The notes below the pieces were generated by a model. It was not told the DNA's origin. It worked only from the letters and a program-made list of their open reading frames with translations, and did not search any database. 64,000 nt of DNA. Origin: an uncultured Caldilineaceae bacterium (lineage in GTDB: Bacteria > Chloroflexota > Anaerolineae > Caldilineales > Caldilineaceae). Below, piece by piece: positions 18,062 through 27,745 of the stretch. The stretch spans positions 1,798,001-1,862,000 of the forward strand of contig OX638330.1 in assembly GCA_951812725.1 (NCBI GenBank), read 5' to 3'. The translations under genes were made by a program, and so were the position numbers. Position 1 is the first letter of the stretch. Each line of letters begins with the position of its first letter.

Positions 18062-20425
18062 ATGAACAGTTACACCTATCGATTTGACGAAGAGTCCGAT
18101 AGCCCTCCTCCTGTCGAAAAATTGGTGACCGGCGCCGAACCAGAAACTGGTACGGTTGTCGACTGGAGGGCATATCCTTCTTCCCAAACGACGATGCCGC
18201 CCGTCTCCGCGTACCCCCCCTCTCCGACACCACTTACCAATTTCTCGCTCGATGAGTTGGCGGAATCACCGGCCATTTACAACCGCGAACTGAGCTGGTT
18301 GGATTTCAACTGGCGTGTCCTGTATGAAGCGCTCGACGACCGCAACCCGCTGCTCGAGAGACTCAAGTTCGTTGCAATCACCAGTAGCAATCTGGATGAG
18401 TTCTTCCTTAAAAGGGTCGGGGGGTTGAAACGACAGCAGGCCGCCGGCGTCGCCAATCTGACCCTGCACGGCTGGACACCCGATCTTCAGATGCGACTCA
18501 TCGCCCGCCACGCGCGCGCCATGGTTCAGTGTCAAACGCATGCGCTCCTGAACGAAATCCTGCCGGGACTGCGTGCAGAGGGGATGCGTATCGTCACCTA
18601 TGACGAACTTCCTGCCATCCAGCAAGAGGAACTGTCCGCCTTCTTCCGCAAAGAAATCTACCCGATTCTGACCCCTCTTGCTGTCGATCCAGGCCACCCT
18701 TTTCCATTTATCAGCAACCTGAGCCTCAGCCTTGCAGTTGAAATGAGAGATCCCGTAAACCGCGAAATCCGGTTCGCCAGGGTCAAAGTTCCTTCCAACC
18801 GGGCCCGTTGGGTAACTGTCAATGACTCGCTTGACTTCGTTCCTCTCGAACAGGTGATCACACACAACCTGGATCTTCTTTTCCCTGGCATGGAGCTGAT
18901 CGCCACCTATCCCTTCCGCGTGACCAGAAACGCCGACATCGCCCGCAGCGAAGAGGAGGCCGACGACCTGCTCCAAATGATTAGCGAGGAGTTGCGCGAA
19001 CGCCGCTTCGCCCCAATCGTCCGCCTGGAAGTCGCCGAGTCCATGCCCGATGACATTCGCGCGATATTGACGCGGGAGATGGAGCTCCACCACACCGACG
19101 TCTATGACCACGAAGGCCCTTTGGGCGTTGCCGACCTGCTTCCGCTTACCGATGTCAACTTGCCGCATCTGAAGAACCAGCCGTGGACTCCGCAGACCCA
19201 TCCCGCCTTCTCCGGCGTCGGCAGCCAGACCCGGCCCGCCGACATCTTTTCCATCATCAGAAAAGGTGATGTGCTTGTCCATCATCCATACCACAGTTTT
19301 GCCACCAGCACGCAGGCCTTCATCGAAGCGGCAGCCAGAGATCCCCAGGTCCTAGCAATCAAACAGACTCTGTACCGCACCAGCGCAGATTCACCGGTGG
19401 GTCGAGCACTGATCCAGGCCGCAGAGCGGGGCAAACAGGTGGCGGTCCTGGTTGAATTGAAGGCCCGATTCGACGAGGAGCGCAACATCGAGTGGGCGCA
19501 AACGCTGGAAGATGCCGGTGTGCACGTGGCCTACGGTCTGGTAGGACTGAAAACGCATACCAAGACAACGCTTGTAGTGCGCGAAGAAGAGGATGGCATT
19601 CAGGTCTATGCCCACATCGGAACCGGCAACTATAATCCAAAGACTGCCGGCCTCTACACTGACCTGGGTCTCCTGACCGCCCGTCCTGAAATCGGCGCCG
19701 ACCTGATGGACCTCTTCAATTTTCTAACAGGTTACAGCCGCCAGCGTCACTTCCGAAGGCTGCTGGTCGCACCCGTCAATATGCGCGACCGGTTCGTGGA
19801 ACTGATCGATACCGAGGCCGCCAATGCCCTTGCCGGCCGCCCCTCCGGCATCATTGCCAAGATGAACGGGCTGGACGACGTCGTAATCGTTCAGGCCCTG
19901 TATCGTGCCAGCCAGGCCGGTGTTCCGATCCGCCTCATTGTGCGGGGCAACTGCCGTATCCAGCCCGGTATCGAGGGTATCAGCGACAACATTGAAGTGA
20001 TCAGCGTAATCGGCCGCTTTCTCGAGCACCACCGTATTTACTCCTTTGTAAACAATGGACAATCGGTCTACTACATTGGGAGTGCCGACTGGATGTCGCG
20101 CAACCTCATCGACCGCGTCGAAGCGATCGTACCGGTAGAAGAGCCAGCGCTTCAGGAGCAGCTTCAGCGCATTCTCGACTGTTGTTTGGAAGACAGGCAG
20201 CAGTCCTGGACACTTCAGAGCGATGGCTTGTATCACAGACGTGTGGACCAGAAGTCGCCGAACGGTCGCGAAGACGGCCAGCTTGAAGGTGAACAGCCTG
20301 GCTCCCCGGAAACCCTGGAAACACCCGCGACCCGCCTCCAGGACGGCCTCGAATACGCTGCCCGCAAATTCGGCTGCCAGCAGGCGCTGATGGACTGGAC
20401 GCAATACAGCCTGGGGCAAATCTGA
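18062..20425 (+). CDS. ppk1: polyphosphate kinase 1
   Basis: This 787-residue protein reversibly transfers the gamma-phosphate of ATP to polyphosphate. The N domain begins with the canonical [14 protein letters not shown] (about residues 74-87) and [14 protein letters not shown]. The catalytic histidine that becomes phosphorylated lies in GLKTHTK (about 494), followed by [10 protein letters not shown]. The second essential histidine is in EHHRIYSF (about 655). A 60-residue Pro/Ser-rich extension precedes the conserved N domain. The frame is open to 17858, but the ATG at 18062 has GGAGA 9 bases upstream. The gene is followed by a metalloregulator gene with its own promoter. Confidence 0.95.
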   Translation: MNSYTYRFDEESDSPPPVEKLVTGAEPETGTVVDWRAYPSSQTTMPPVSAYPPSPTPLTNFSLDELAESPAIYNRELSWLDFNWRVLYEALDDRNPLLERLKFVAITSSNLDEFFLKRVGGLKRQQAAGVANLTLHGWTPDLQMRLIARHARAMVQCQTHALLNEILPGLRAEGMRIVTYDELPAIQQEELSAFFRKEIYPILTPLAVDPGHPFPFISNLSLSLAVEMRDPVNREIRFARVKVPSNRARWVTVNDSLDFVPLEQVITHNLDLLFPGMELIATYPFRVTRNADIARSEEEADDLLQMISEELRERRFAPIVRLEVAESMPDDIRAILTREMELHHTDVYDHEGPLGVADLLPLTDVNLPHLKNQPWTPQTHPAFSGVGSQTRPADIFSIIRKGDVLVHHPYHSFATSTQAFIEAAARDPQVLAIKQTLYRTSADSPVGRALIQAAERGKQVAVLVELKARFDEERNIEWAQTLEDAGVHVAYGLVGLKTHTKTTLVVREEEDGIQVYAHIGTGNYNPKTAGLYTDLGLLTARPEIGADLMDLFNFLTGYSRQRHFRRLLVAPVNMRDRFVELIDTEAANALAGRPSGIIAKMNGLDDVVIVQALYRASQAGVPIRLIVRGNCRIQPGIEGISDNIEVISVIGRFLEHHRIYSFVNNGQSVYYIGSADWMSRNLIDRVEAIVPVEEPALQEQLQRILDCCLEDRQQSWTLQSDGLYHRRVDQKSPNGREDGQLEGEQPGSPETLETPATRLQDGLEYAARKFGCQQALMDWTQYSLGQI

Positions 20426-20560
20426 GCCCCTGATCACTCAGTTTACCAGCTCTCAGAATTCGCTCCTCTACTCCATCCTCCTGGGAATAGGTGCGCGCTT
20501 CACTGGCTATTCGTCTCCATTCTATACACAATTCTCCCTTACCCTTCCCTACTGTACGAC

Positions 20561-20589
20561 TTGACAAGAACTGAATTTACACGTACAAT
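20561..20589 (+). promoter_or_regulatory. strong promoter for a leaderless transcript
   Basis: A perfect TTGACA (20561-20566) and TACAAT (20584-20589) are separated by exactly 17 bases. The start codon ATG at 20596 lies six bases past the -10 box, where transcription should begin, so the mRNA would be leaderless or nearly so. No Shine-Dalgarno sequence is present. As the gene encodes a DtxR-type repressor, this short region may also hold its own operator, but I see no clear palindrome. Confidence 0.75.
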
Positions 20590-20595
20590 TTAGCC

Positions 20596-21291
20596 ATGAC
20601 TAAAAACTATTCCTCCGAAATCAGCAGCCCCCTTTCCTCCAGTCACGAGGACTATCTGAAAGCCATCTATATACTGGAGTCACGCGGGGAGCAGGTAACA
20701 AACTCCGTCCTGTCAGAATACATTGGCTTTACCCCCGCCTCCGCCACCAACATGGTGAAAAAGCTGGCCCAGATGGATTTGGTTATCTACAGTCCCCATC
20801 AAGCCGTGGCCCTCTCTCCCACCGGCAGACGGGTTGCTCTTGAGATTCTGCGCCATCACCGCTTGCTGGAGCTCTTCCTGCACAAGACTTTGGATATCCC
20901 GTGGGACAGTGTGCATGAAGAGGCCGAACGCCTCGAACACGTGATCAGCGAAGCACTGGAGGATGCCATTGCCGCTTCGCTGGGCTACCCGAAAGTAGAT
21001 CCCCACGGCGATCCCATTCCTTCCAAAAATGGCGAAATCAGCCACACGCCAGGTCACCCACTCTCACAGGCCGAAGCCGGTCGCACATACAGACTTGTGC
21101 GTGTCTTGAGCCAGGAAAGGGAACGTCTCGCCTATCTTGGAGGGCTTGGACTAAACCTGAACGTGGAAATGTACCTGCGCGAACAGGCCCCCTTCGACGG
21201 TCCTCTGCTCGTGGAAGTTGCCGGCGAGGAACACGCCTTGGCTATCGAAATGGCGGCGCTGCTGCAGGTAGTCCCCGCGTCAGCCGACTAA
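20596..21291 (+). CDS. DtxR/MntR-family metal-dependent transcriptional regulator
   Basis: This 231-residue protein has an N-terminal winged helix (EDYLKAIYILES; SEYIGFTPASATNMVKKL as recognition region) and a dimerisation domain with the metal ligand region HHRLLELFLHKTL...HEEAERLEHVIS...LG.P..DPHGDPIP. The C-terminal 60-70 residues form an FeoA/SH3-like domain. Such proteins repress iron or manganese uptake genes when loaded with Fe2+ or Mn2+. The metal cannot be decided from the motif alone. No iron or manganese transporter is adjacent; an export system follows 220 bases later. Confidence 0.9.
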   Translation: MTKNYSSEISSPLSSSHEDYLKAIYILESRGEQVTNSVLSEYIGFTPASATNMVKKLAQMDLVIYSPHQAVALSPTGRRVALEILRHHRLLELFLHKTLDIPWDSVHEEAERLEHVISEALEDAIAASLGYPKVDPHGDPIPSKNGEISHTPGHPLSQAEAGRTYRLVRVLSQERERLAYLGGLGLNLNVEMYLREQAPFDGPLLVEVAGEEHALAIEMAALLQVVPASAD

Positions 21292-21512
21292 GTATTCTGT
21301 CAGGGTTTCGACATGGGAATGTCAGTCATTTAGCAGCAGGCCATGCGATGATGGTGTCGGTACGAACTGCTGCCATGTTGCACAGAATGCTTCAAGACAT
21401 ATACCTGAACTTTGACTTGCGTGACTTGACTGATGCTTGATCCTCCCTCTGGTTTTGCATCGCCGAACAACTGTGGTCGGCGCGTTAGCGAAAACTGCTC
21501 GAAGAACTGCCC

Positions 21513-23750
21513 ATGATTTTCAAAAACCTGATGCGGCGGTCGGTCCGAAGCGGCTTGACTCTCCTCGGCATCGCTATCGGCGTCGCCGCAGTCGTCGCGC
21601 TCGGCGCGATCGCCGAAGGGCTGACTTCGAATTTCGCCGTGGCTGTCGGCGGTGGCAGCAACGACCTGCTGATTACCCAGGCCGAGGCTATCGATCCCGC
21701 GCTCAGCAGCTTGGACGACACCGTCGGCGAGCGCTTACGAACTGTTCCTGGCGTCGACCGGGTGGAGCCTGGAGTCTACACCTGGGTTTCAACGCCGGAA
21801 CTTCCATTCTTTCTCCTCTTCGGCTATGAGATAGGCAGTGCCGCCATGGATCACTATCGCATCGTCGAGGGCAAACCCCTTAGCGGCCCTGGGCAGATGG
21901 TTATTGGACATCGTGCCACTGAATCGATCGATGTCGCCATCGGAGAAAATCTGCGCATCTACGGAACGCCTTTTCGTGTGGTTGGCATCTATGAGACCGG
22001 CCAAGGCATCGAAGAGTCCGGTGGCGTCCTCGTGCTCGAAGACGCCCAGACCGCCGCCCAGTACGAACGGAAAGTAAGTCTCTACGAGATAGGATTGCGC
22101 CGCGGCGACGACGCCGATGCAACGATAAGCCGAATTGAATCCCTTGACTTGGACCTGAAGATAAGCAAGACCAGCGAGCGCGAAACCAATCAGCAGTATG
22201 AACAGATGCTCCAGGGCTTTGCCTGGGGCATCGCCGCAATCGCCATCTTCATCGGCGGCCTTGGTATGATGAACTCGATGGTAATGAGCGTGCTGGAACG
22301 CACCCGCGAAATCGGCACATTGCGCGCCCTGGGCTGGAGTCGTTGGCGAGTCCTGCGCATCATTCTTGGTGAATCGGTGGCGTTGAGCGCACTCGGCGGC
22401 GTGGTCGGCATCGTGTTGGGATTCGGCCTGGCCAAACTGGCGGGCACAATTCCTGGCGCGGGCGCGCTGCTTACCGGTGTGTTCACCCCTGACATCTTCA
22501 TACAGGGCATGGCGACGGCGCTTGTTCTGGGTCTGGTGGGTGGCGTCTATCCTGCTTGGCGGGCCGCCGGTTTGCGGCCGGTCGAAGCCCTTTCCTACGA
22601 AGGCGGCGCCGCATCCGACTTCAAAGGTGGCGCACTAAGCCGCTTCGGCAACCAGAGCTTCCGCAATCTCTGGCGCCGCCGTAACCGTACCTTGCTCGCC
22701 GCCGCCGGCATCGGTATCGGTGTTGGCACTTTGGTGATGCTGGGTGGAATTACCGCCGGCCTTATCGGTCAGATGAACAATCTGGCCGGCAGCGGCAGCC
22801 CAGGCAACATCACCGTCATGCAGCGAGACGTGCCTGACATGTCCCTGAGCAGCGTCGATGAGAATGTCGTGCGTCAGATTCAGGCCATGCCCCAGGTCGA
22901 ATCGGTCAGCCCTATGGTACTGGGCGTCGTCCTGACCCCGGAACTGCCACTGTTCATCCTCCACGGGCTCGATCCCAACAGCGAGGCAATGGACCACTAC
23001 AAGCTGGTCGCGGGCAGGCGCGTACAACGGCCTTCCGAAATAATCATCGGCAGCAACGCCGCCGAATCCTACAAGCTCGAACTGGGCGATACACTGACCC
23101 TATACAACACGCGCTACAAGGTCGTCGGCATCTATGAGACGGGTGTTGCCTGGGAGGAAGGGGGCGGCATCCTGGCTTTGCGGGAATCCCAGCGAATTCT
23201 CAACCGTCCTCGCAATGTCAGCTTCCTGTTTGTTAACGTCAAAGATCCCGCGATGGCAGAGCCGGTCCAGGACGCCATCAACCAGCGGTTTCCCAAGGTG
23301 AGAGCCAGCATCAGCAGCGAATTTGCCCAAAATACGGATGACATCGCCTCCATGCAGGCCGCGGCAGGCGCCATCGGGATGCTGGCCCTGATTGTGGGCG
23401 GGATCGTTGTTGCAAACACCATGATCATGTCGATTTACGAGCGCACCCGTGAAATCGGCACATTGCGCGCCCTGGGTTGGCCCGGCAAGCGCATCCTCTC
23501 GCAGATCATGCAGGAGAGCTTGCTGCTATGCCTGTTGTCGGCAGGGCTGGGCAGCGTCGGCGCGGTGCTTCTTCTCAGCGGTCTTTCTTCGATTCCCATG
23601 CCCGGCGGCGCCATGCTTCGCCCTGCCTGGGAGCCAGATACCTTCGTGATTGCCATAGGACTTGCTCTTGTCCTCGGCCTGCTGGGCGGCTTCTACCCTG
23701 CCTGGCGAGCTAGCAATCTGCAGCCGGTCGAAGCGCTGCGTTACGAATAG
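21513..23750 (+). CDS. double-length ABC transporter permease (tandem MacB-PCD/FtsX units)
   Basis: This 745-residue protein is built from two homologous permease units of about 370 residues. Each unit has an N-terminal helix, a MacB-type extracytoplasmic domain (MDHYRIVEGKPL / MDHYKLVAGRRV; VVGIYETG in both) and a three-helix FtsX domain. The ERTREIGTLRALGW motif occurs in both halves and each half ends in PVEALSYE / PVEALRYE. A single chain can therefore form both permease halves. It is followed 60 bases later by a membrane-fusion protein gene and then an ATPase gene, which makes it a MacAB-like exporter. The substrate is unknown. No clear ribosome site precedes the ATG. Confidence 0.9.
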   Translation: MIFKNLMRRSVRSGLTLLGIAIGVAAVVALGAIAEGLTSNFAVAVGGGSNDLLITQAEAIDPALSSLDDTVGERLRTVPGVDRVEPGVYTWVSTPELPFFLLFGYEIGSAAMDHYRIVEGKPLSGPGQMVIGHRATESIDVAIGENLRIYGTPFRVVGIYETGQGIEESGGVLVLEDAQTAAQYERKVSLYEIGLRRGDDADATISRIESLDLDLKISKTSERETNQQYEQMLQGFAWGIAAIAIFIGGLGMMNSMVMSVLERTREIGTLRALGWSRWRVLRIILGESVALSALGGVVGIVLGFGLAKLAGTIPGAGALLTGVFTPDIFIQGMATALVLGLVGGVYPAWRAAGLRPVEALSYEGGAASDFKGGALSRFGNQSFRNLWRRRNRTLLAAAGIGIGVGTLVMLGGITAGLIGQMNNLAGSGSPGNITVMQRDVPDMSLSSVDENVVRQIQAMPQVESVSPMVLGVVLTPELPLFILHGLDPNSEAMDHYKLVAGRRVQRPSEIIIGSNAAESYKLELGDTLTLYNTRYKVVGIYETGVAWEEGGGILALRESQRILNRPRNVSFLFVNVKDPAMAEPVQDAINQRFPKVRASISSEFAQNTDDIASMQAAAGAIGMLALIVGGIVVANTMIMSIYERTREIGTLRALGWPGKRILSQIMQESLLLCLLSAGLGSVGAVLLLSGLSSIPMPGGAMLRPAWEPDTFVIAIGLALVLGLLGGFYPAWRASNLQPVEALRYE

Positions 23751-23810
23751 AAAAACCATCGGACGTTTTCCTGTTTTGGCGGACGCCCATACTTTATTGT
23801 CAGAGGAAAT

Positions 23811-25163
23811 ATGAAACGCGTATGGATCATCCTGGGGTTGGTCGTCCTGCTGGTCGCCGGCGGCTGGGCCTACGTAACTTTCGTCGACCCGTCTCTCATT
23901 CCCCAGAACGCAAGCTCTTCCAGCGAGACCGCGCAGGCCGATGCCTCAGAGGAGGTTGGCGAGGCTCTGGATTCGGTAATCTGGGCCTCAGGCAAACTGC
24001 TTCCTACTTCCTGGGCCAATCTGGCCCCTCTGCAAGGCGGCATTGTACAATCCCTGCTCGTAACCGAGGGCGACTGGGTTGAGGCAGAAGACTTGCTAGT
24101 GCAGCTTGATAGCCCGGCAGCACAAAGCCAGGTCGCTGTCGCCGCGGCAACCGTCGCCGAAACCGAAGCAGCACACACGAAGCTTCTGGCAGGCGCAAGT
24201 GAGGCTGACATCGCTGCCGCGCAAGCCGGTGTGGCAACCGCAGAAGCGCAGGTGTCACTTGCCGCAGGCAGGTTGCTGGAAACAGTAAAGACCGTCGAGT
24301 TTTACCAGGTAGAAGTTCTGATCGCAACCGAACTTTACAACGAGCTTGCCAGCGGTCCGACCGAAGTAGAACGTGCAGCCGCAGCCGCACGCGTCGAAGT
24401 AGCCCAGGCCGCCCTGGACCATGCCCAAGCTGCCTACAACGCGGTGCGGGGCGACCCCAGCATAGGCAGCACGCGTCTGGAAGCGCTGCTGTTGGAACAG
24501 GCCACCAAGTCGCTGCAGGCCGCCCAGGCCGAGTTTGCCGTTGCCACCCAGGGGGCTACTGAACAGCAGTTGGCTGTCGCCCAGTCACGAATTCAAGAGG
24601 CTGAATCACGCGTCGCCATGGCCGAGAGCCAGACGCCAGCCGCCGAAGCAGGCGTGCAGTCCGCGCAAGCCGCGCTGGCCAGCGCGCAGGCGAACCTACG
24701 AAAAATCAGGGAAGGCGCGTCGCCGGAAGATATCGCCGTCTCCCAGGCTCGAATCAGCACTGCCAAGGCCCAGATGGCCAGCGCCGAAGCCCAGGTCGCC
24801 CAAACGCAGATTGTAGCCCCGTACGCCGGTCAGATTGGCGCAGTTCTTACTCGCAGCGGCGAACTGGTCTCAGCAGGGCAAGTGCTCATCCTCCTTGGTG
24901 ATACCGGCACGATGCACGTGGAAACGACCGATCTGCGCGAAACTGACGTGGTCCGCTTGCAGAGCGGCCAGGACGTGGAAGTCACCTTTGACTCGCTGCC
25001 GGACCAGATATTCGAAGGCATAATCACGCACATCGCCCCCGTCAGCACCACCGACAGGGGCAGCACAAACTTCACGGTTCACGTCGAAGTCCCACAGCTC
25101 GACGAAAACTTGCGCTGGGGTATGACCGCCTTCGTAAATATTCAGGCTCCGCCCGGTCAATAG
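23811..25163 (+). CDS. HlyD/MacA-type periplasmic adaptor (membrane fusion) protein
   Basis: This 450-residue protein has one N-terminal membrane helix, a biotinyl-lipoyl half (GGIVQSLLVTEGDWVEAEDLLVQLD) and a very long Ala/Gln/Glu-rich alpha-helical hairpin of about 200 residues. The second lipoyl half (IVAPYAGQIGAVLTRSGELVSAGQ) and a beta-barrel domain complete it. AGAGGA lies about 7 bases before the ATG. It should couple the upstream permease to substrate release. No outer-membrane channel gene is present nearby. Confidence 0.9.
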   Translation: MKRVWIILGLVVLLVAGGWAYVTFVDPSLIPQNASSSSETAQADASEEVGEALDSVIWASGKLLPTSWANLAPLQGGIVQSLLVTEGDWVEAEDLLVQLDSPAAQSQVAVAAATVAETEAAHTKLLAGASEADIAAAQAGVATAEAQVSLAAGRLLETVKTVEFYQVEVLIATELYNELASGPTEVERAAAAARVEVAQAALDHAQAAYNAVRGDPSIGSTRLEALLLEQATKSLQAAQAEFAVATQGATEQQLAVAQSRIQEAESRVAMAESQTPAAEAGVQSAQAALASAQANLRKIREGASPEDIAVSQARISTAKAQMASAEAQVAQTQIVAPYAGQIGAVLTRSGELVSAGQVLILLGDTGTMHVETTDLRETDVVRLQSGQDVEVTFDSLPDQIFEGIITHIAPVSTTDRGSTNFTVHVEVPQLDENLRWGMTAFVNIQAPPGQ

Positions 25164-25236
25164 ATCCCGGTCGGAACTACAAGGCCTCACTTTTCGCGCC
25201 GCTGGTACGCAGTCGTGTACTCGATTTGCGGCATAT

Positions 25237-26139
25237 GTGCAGTCAAGGGAAATGGAAAACCAAACAGCGGGCGAACCGATCATCCGCGTAGAAAATGTAA
25301 CAAAGGTATACGGCAGCGGCGATACGGCTGTACGCGCCCTTGACGGGCTCTCAGTGGAAGTCCAGCGGGGTGAGTTTGTAGCCGTCATGGGGCCGAGCGG
25401 TTGCGGCAAGAGCACATTGCTGAACATGCTGGGCGCGCTCGACCAGCCGTCCGAAGGGAAAGTCTGGGTCGCAGGCGAAGACCTTTCCGAACTGAAGGAT
25501 GTGGACAGGTTCCGTGCCCAGACCGTCGGCTTCGTTTTTCAGTTGCACAACCTGTTACCGACGATGACGGCGCAGGAAAATGTGGAAGTGCCGCTTCAGG
25601 GCCAGGTAAACAGCCGCAAGGAACGCAGGGCCCGATCCGCCCACCTTTTGGAACTGGTTGGCCTGGGCGACCGCCTCGACCATCTGCCCGGTCAGTTGTC
25701 GGGAGGACAGCGCCAGCGCGTGGCGATTGCACGTTCACTTGCCAACAGTCCAGCGCTGATTTTAGCCGATGAACCCAGTGGCTCGCTCGATAGCCACAGC
25801 AGCGAAGAGATCATGGCGCAGCTTGGCGAGCTGAACCGCAGCCAGGGGACCTCAATCGTTGTCGTGACCCACGACCGCCGTGTCGCCCAGGCCACACAAC
25901 GCATTTTGCGCATGCAGGATGGCGATATCGTCTCTGATCACCACATTACCGACCCGCTGGAAGAAGACCTGCGAATGTTTGCCCAGAGTCAGTTTGGGCA
26001 GACGCTGATGCAGGACAGCCCCGCGCTGCACCAGTTCATCGAAGAACAGGACATTTCCGCCCTTCGCCAGTTGTTGCTGGCATTCGACGACGGCGACAAA
26101 GGGTCAGAGGAGCTCGATTCCCAGTCGACGGAATCCTAG
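25237..26139 (+). CDS. ABC transporter ATP-binding protein (MacB/LolD type)
   Basis: This is an ATPase of about 300 residues for the permease/adaptor pair upstream. Walker A GPSGCGKST (about residues 52-60), the Q-loop in FVFQLHNLLP, signature LSGGQRQR, Walker B ALILADEP and the switch histidine in VTHDRR are all intact. A C-terminal extension of about 60 residues beyond the usual ~230-residue domain is acidic and Gln/Leu-rich. The start is uncertain: GTG at 25237 has no ribosome site, and ATG at 25252 has AAGGGA almost touching it. Confidence 0.9.
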   Translation: MQSREMENQTAGEPIIRVENVTKVYGSGDTAVRALDGLSVEVQRGEFVAVMGPSGCGKSTLLNMLGALDQPSEGKVWVAGEDLSELKDVDRFRAQTVGFVFQLHNLLPTMTAQENVEVPLQGQVNSRKERRARSAHLLELVGLGDRLDHLPGQLSGGQRQRVAIARSLANSPALILADEPSGSLDSHSSEEIMAQLGELNRSQGTSIVVVTHDRRVAQATQRILRMQDGDIVSDHHITDPLEEDLRMFAQSQFGQTLMQDSPALHQFIEEQDISALRQLLLAFDDGDKGSEELDSQSTES

Positions 26140-26151
26140 ACCCGCGATAAC

Positions 26152-26635
26152 GAACTAGTCACACTCACTACCTGCTCGCACGAGAACCGAACCTATTAGT
26201 GTCTCTCTCCTCACACTTTTTTGGGCGGTCGGCCGCAAGCGGCCTCCCTTGTGCAGGGGCTGCGCCCCCGCAACGCCCCGCCCTGGCTAGCCACCTTGTT
26301 CACTCTTCCCCAGCATCGTGTCTGGCGAACGGAGTCTACTCCCCCACTTGCCGCTTCAACCCACCGACCATCGGCCTCCAACCGCAGAAGTTACTGATCA
26401 CTGACCCCTGACCACTGACCACTGCAGTTCCGCGCCTTCGGCCCTCCCTTGTGCAGGGGCTGCGCCCCCGCAACGCCCCCCTCCAAGAACATGCCTCACC
26501 CACCGTGTGCCCTATATCCAGCAGTGCGTCCCAACTATGCAGTCGGCTGCCTACCCCATGCGCATTCGGATTGCCTGAATCGCGGCGGGAAAAGATGGCC
26601 TGTCGAAACAAATACCGCATATGGCATAGCAGTTC
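26152..26635 (+). mobile_element. degenerate composite copy of the ~290-base MITE
   Basis: This convergent intergenic region contains the element's G+C-rich core twice, at about 26223-26279 and 26431-26480. The right half after the second core (GATTGCCTGAAT to GCAGTTC) aligns with the clean copies at 32.6, 40.3 and 44.0 kb. The left end begins near GAACTAGTC at 26152, but its inverted repeat is poorly conserved and I find no target duplication. A short CTGACCA-type tandem run lies at 26397-26424 between the cores. The copy is probably old, with an internal duplication or nested insertion. Confidence 0.55.
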
Positions 26636-26654
26636 CTACCTGCTGATCACCTTC

Positions 26655-27680
26655 TCAACCTGTAGAATCCAATACCGCCCCCAACTGCTCAGGCGAAATG
26701 TTGCCCCCGCTAAGGATCAGCGCCACCTTCTTGCCGGCTAATTCGTCCCGCAATCGCAGCAATGCCGCCAGCGCCGAAGCACCCGCCGGTTCGGCAAGCG
26801 TTTTCGCATTCGCCAGATACATACGCACCGCCGCGAACATCTCCTGCTCGGACACCATGACAAAATCGTCCAGTAGATCCCACAGGATCGACTGCGGCAG
26901 CATGTACGGGGCGCCCGTGGCCAGCCCTTCTGCAGCCGTTCGATTGGGCGCCTCGCGCCATGCCCGGTCCCGCCAGGCAAGATAGGCCGCAGGCGAGGCC
27001 TCCGCGCACACAGCCACCGTCCGGATATCGGGATTGACTCTTTTCGCAACGATTGAAGCGCCGGACGCGCCGCTGCCTCCACCTACCGGCACGATGATTG
27101 CCTCGATATCGGGCTTCTCCTGCATGATCTCCAACGTGTGGGTCGCAACACCCGCGATCAGGGCCGGTTCGTCGCCCGAAGAAAGAAACTTCAGACCCTC
27201 CTCTTCCGCAACCTGTTCGCCGTGCTTCTTAGCCTGCTCGAAGTCCGCTCCATACAACCTGACATCCGCGCCGTTGGCCCGCATCGCCTCCAGCTTAACC
27301 GGATTGGCATTTTCCGGCACCGAGATTACCGCCTTCACGCCAAACATGCGCGCTGCGTAGGCAACCGACTGCCCATGATTGCCGGTCGACGCCGTTACTA
27401 CGCCCTGTTTGCGCTGCTCGGCCGGCATCTGCGCCATAAAATTGATGCCGCCGCGTAGCTTGAACGCACCGATCGGGAGATAGTTTTCGTGCTTTACCCA
27501 CACCTCCGCGCCCGTAGCAGCGTCCAGAACCGGGTAGTTGTGCAGCGGCGTCGGGGCCAGGTAACGACGCAGAACAGTTTGCGCCGAAAGTACGTCGGCA
27601 AAGCTGGGCGGCGCTGGCAGTTCCGGAACTTCATCTTTGGCACTGTCAGTCTTGCCTGAAACGTTCGAATTAGGCTGCAT
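26655..27680 (-). CDS. PLP-dependent threonine/serine ammonia-lyase family enzyme
   Basis: This 341-residue fold-type II PLP enzyme has its Schiff-base lysine in GAFKLRGG (K74), the substrate loop TASTGNHGQS and the phosphate-binding VGGGSGASG. There is no C-terminal ACT domain, so it is of the catabolic, feedback-insensitive kind. It could deaminate threonine or serine, or act as a hydroxyaspartate dehydratase or racemase; the motifs do not separate these. It follows a CoA-transferase gene on the same strand by 65 bases. GAGG precedes the ATG. Confidence 0.88.
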   Translation of the reverse strand: MQPNSNVSGKTDSAKDEVPELPAPPSFADVLSAQTVLRRYLAPTPLHNYPVLDAATGAEVWVKHENYLPIGAFKLRGGINFMAQMPAEQRKQGVVTASTGNHGQSVAYAARMFGVKAVISVPENANPVKLEAMRANGADVRLYGADFEQAKKHGEQVAEEEGLKFLSSGDEPALIAGVATHTLEIMQEKPDIEAIIVPVGGGSGASGASIVAKRVNPDIRTVAVCAEASPAAYLAWRDRAWREAPNRTAAEGLATGAPYMLPQSILWDLLDDFVMVSEQEMFAAVRMYLANAKTLAEPAGASALAALLRLRDELAGKKVALILSGGNISPEQLGAVLDSTG

Positions 27681-27745
27681 GAGACCTCACTTGTAGTGTT
27701 TGTTGATGTTTTTGGGAACTGCTGTTTCTGCCGGTGAAGGGACTC

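Noticed and set aside
26397..26424. Short CTGACCA tandem run as a possible CRISPR repeat
   Set aside because: The units are only 7-10 bases, few and without unique spacers.
26168..26644. CTACCTGCT at 26168-26176 and 26636-26644 as a target duplication
   Set aside because: The left copy lies inside sequence that aligns with the element, and the length would be 9 rather than 8. It is most likely coincidence.
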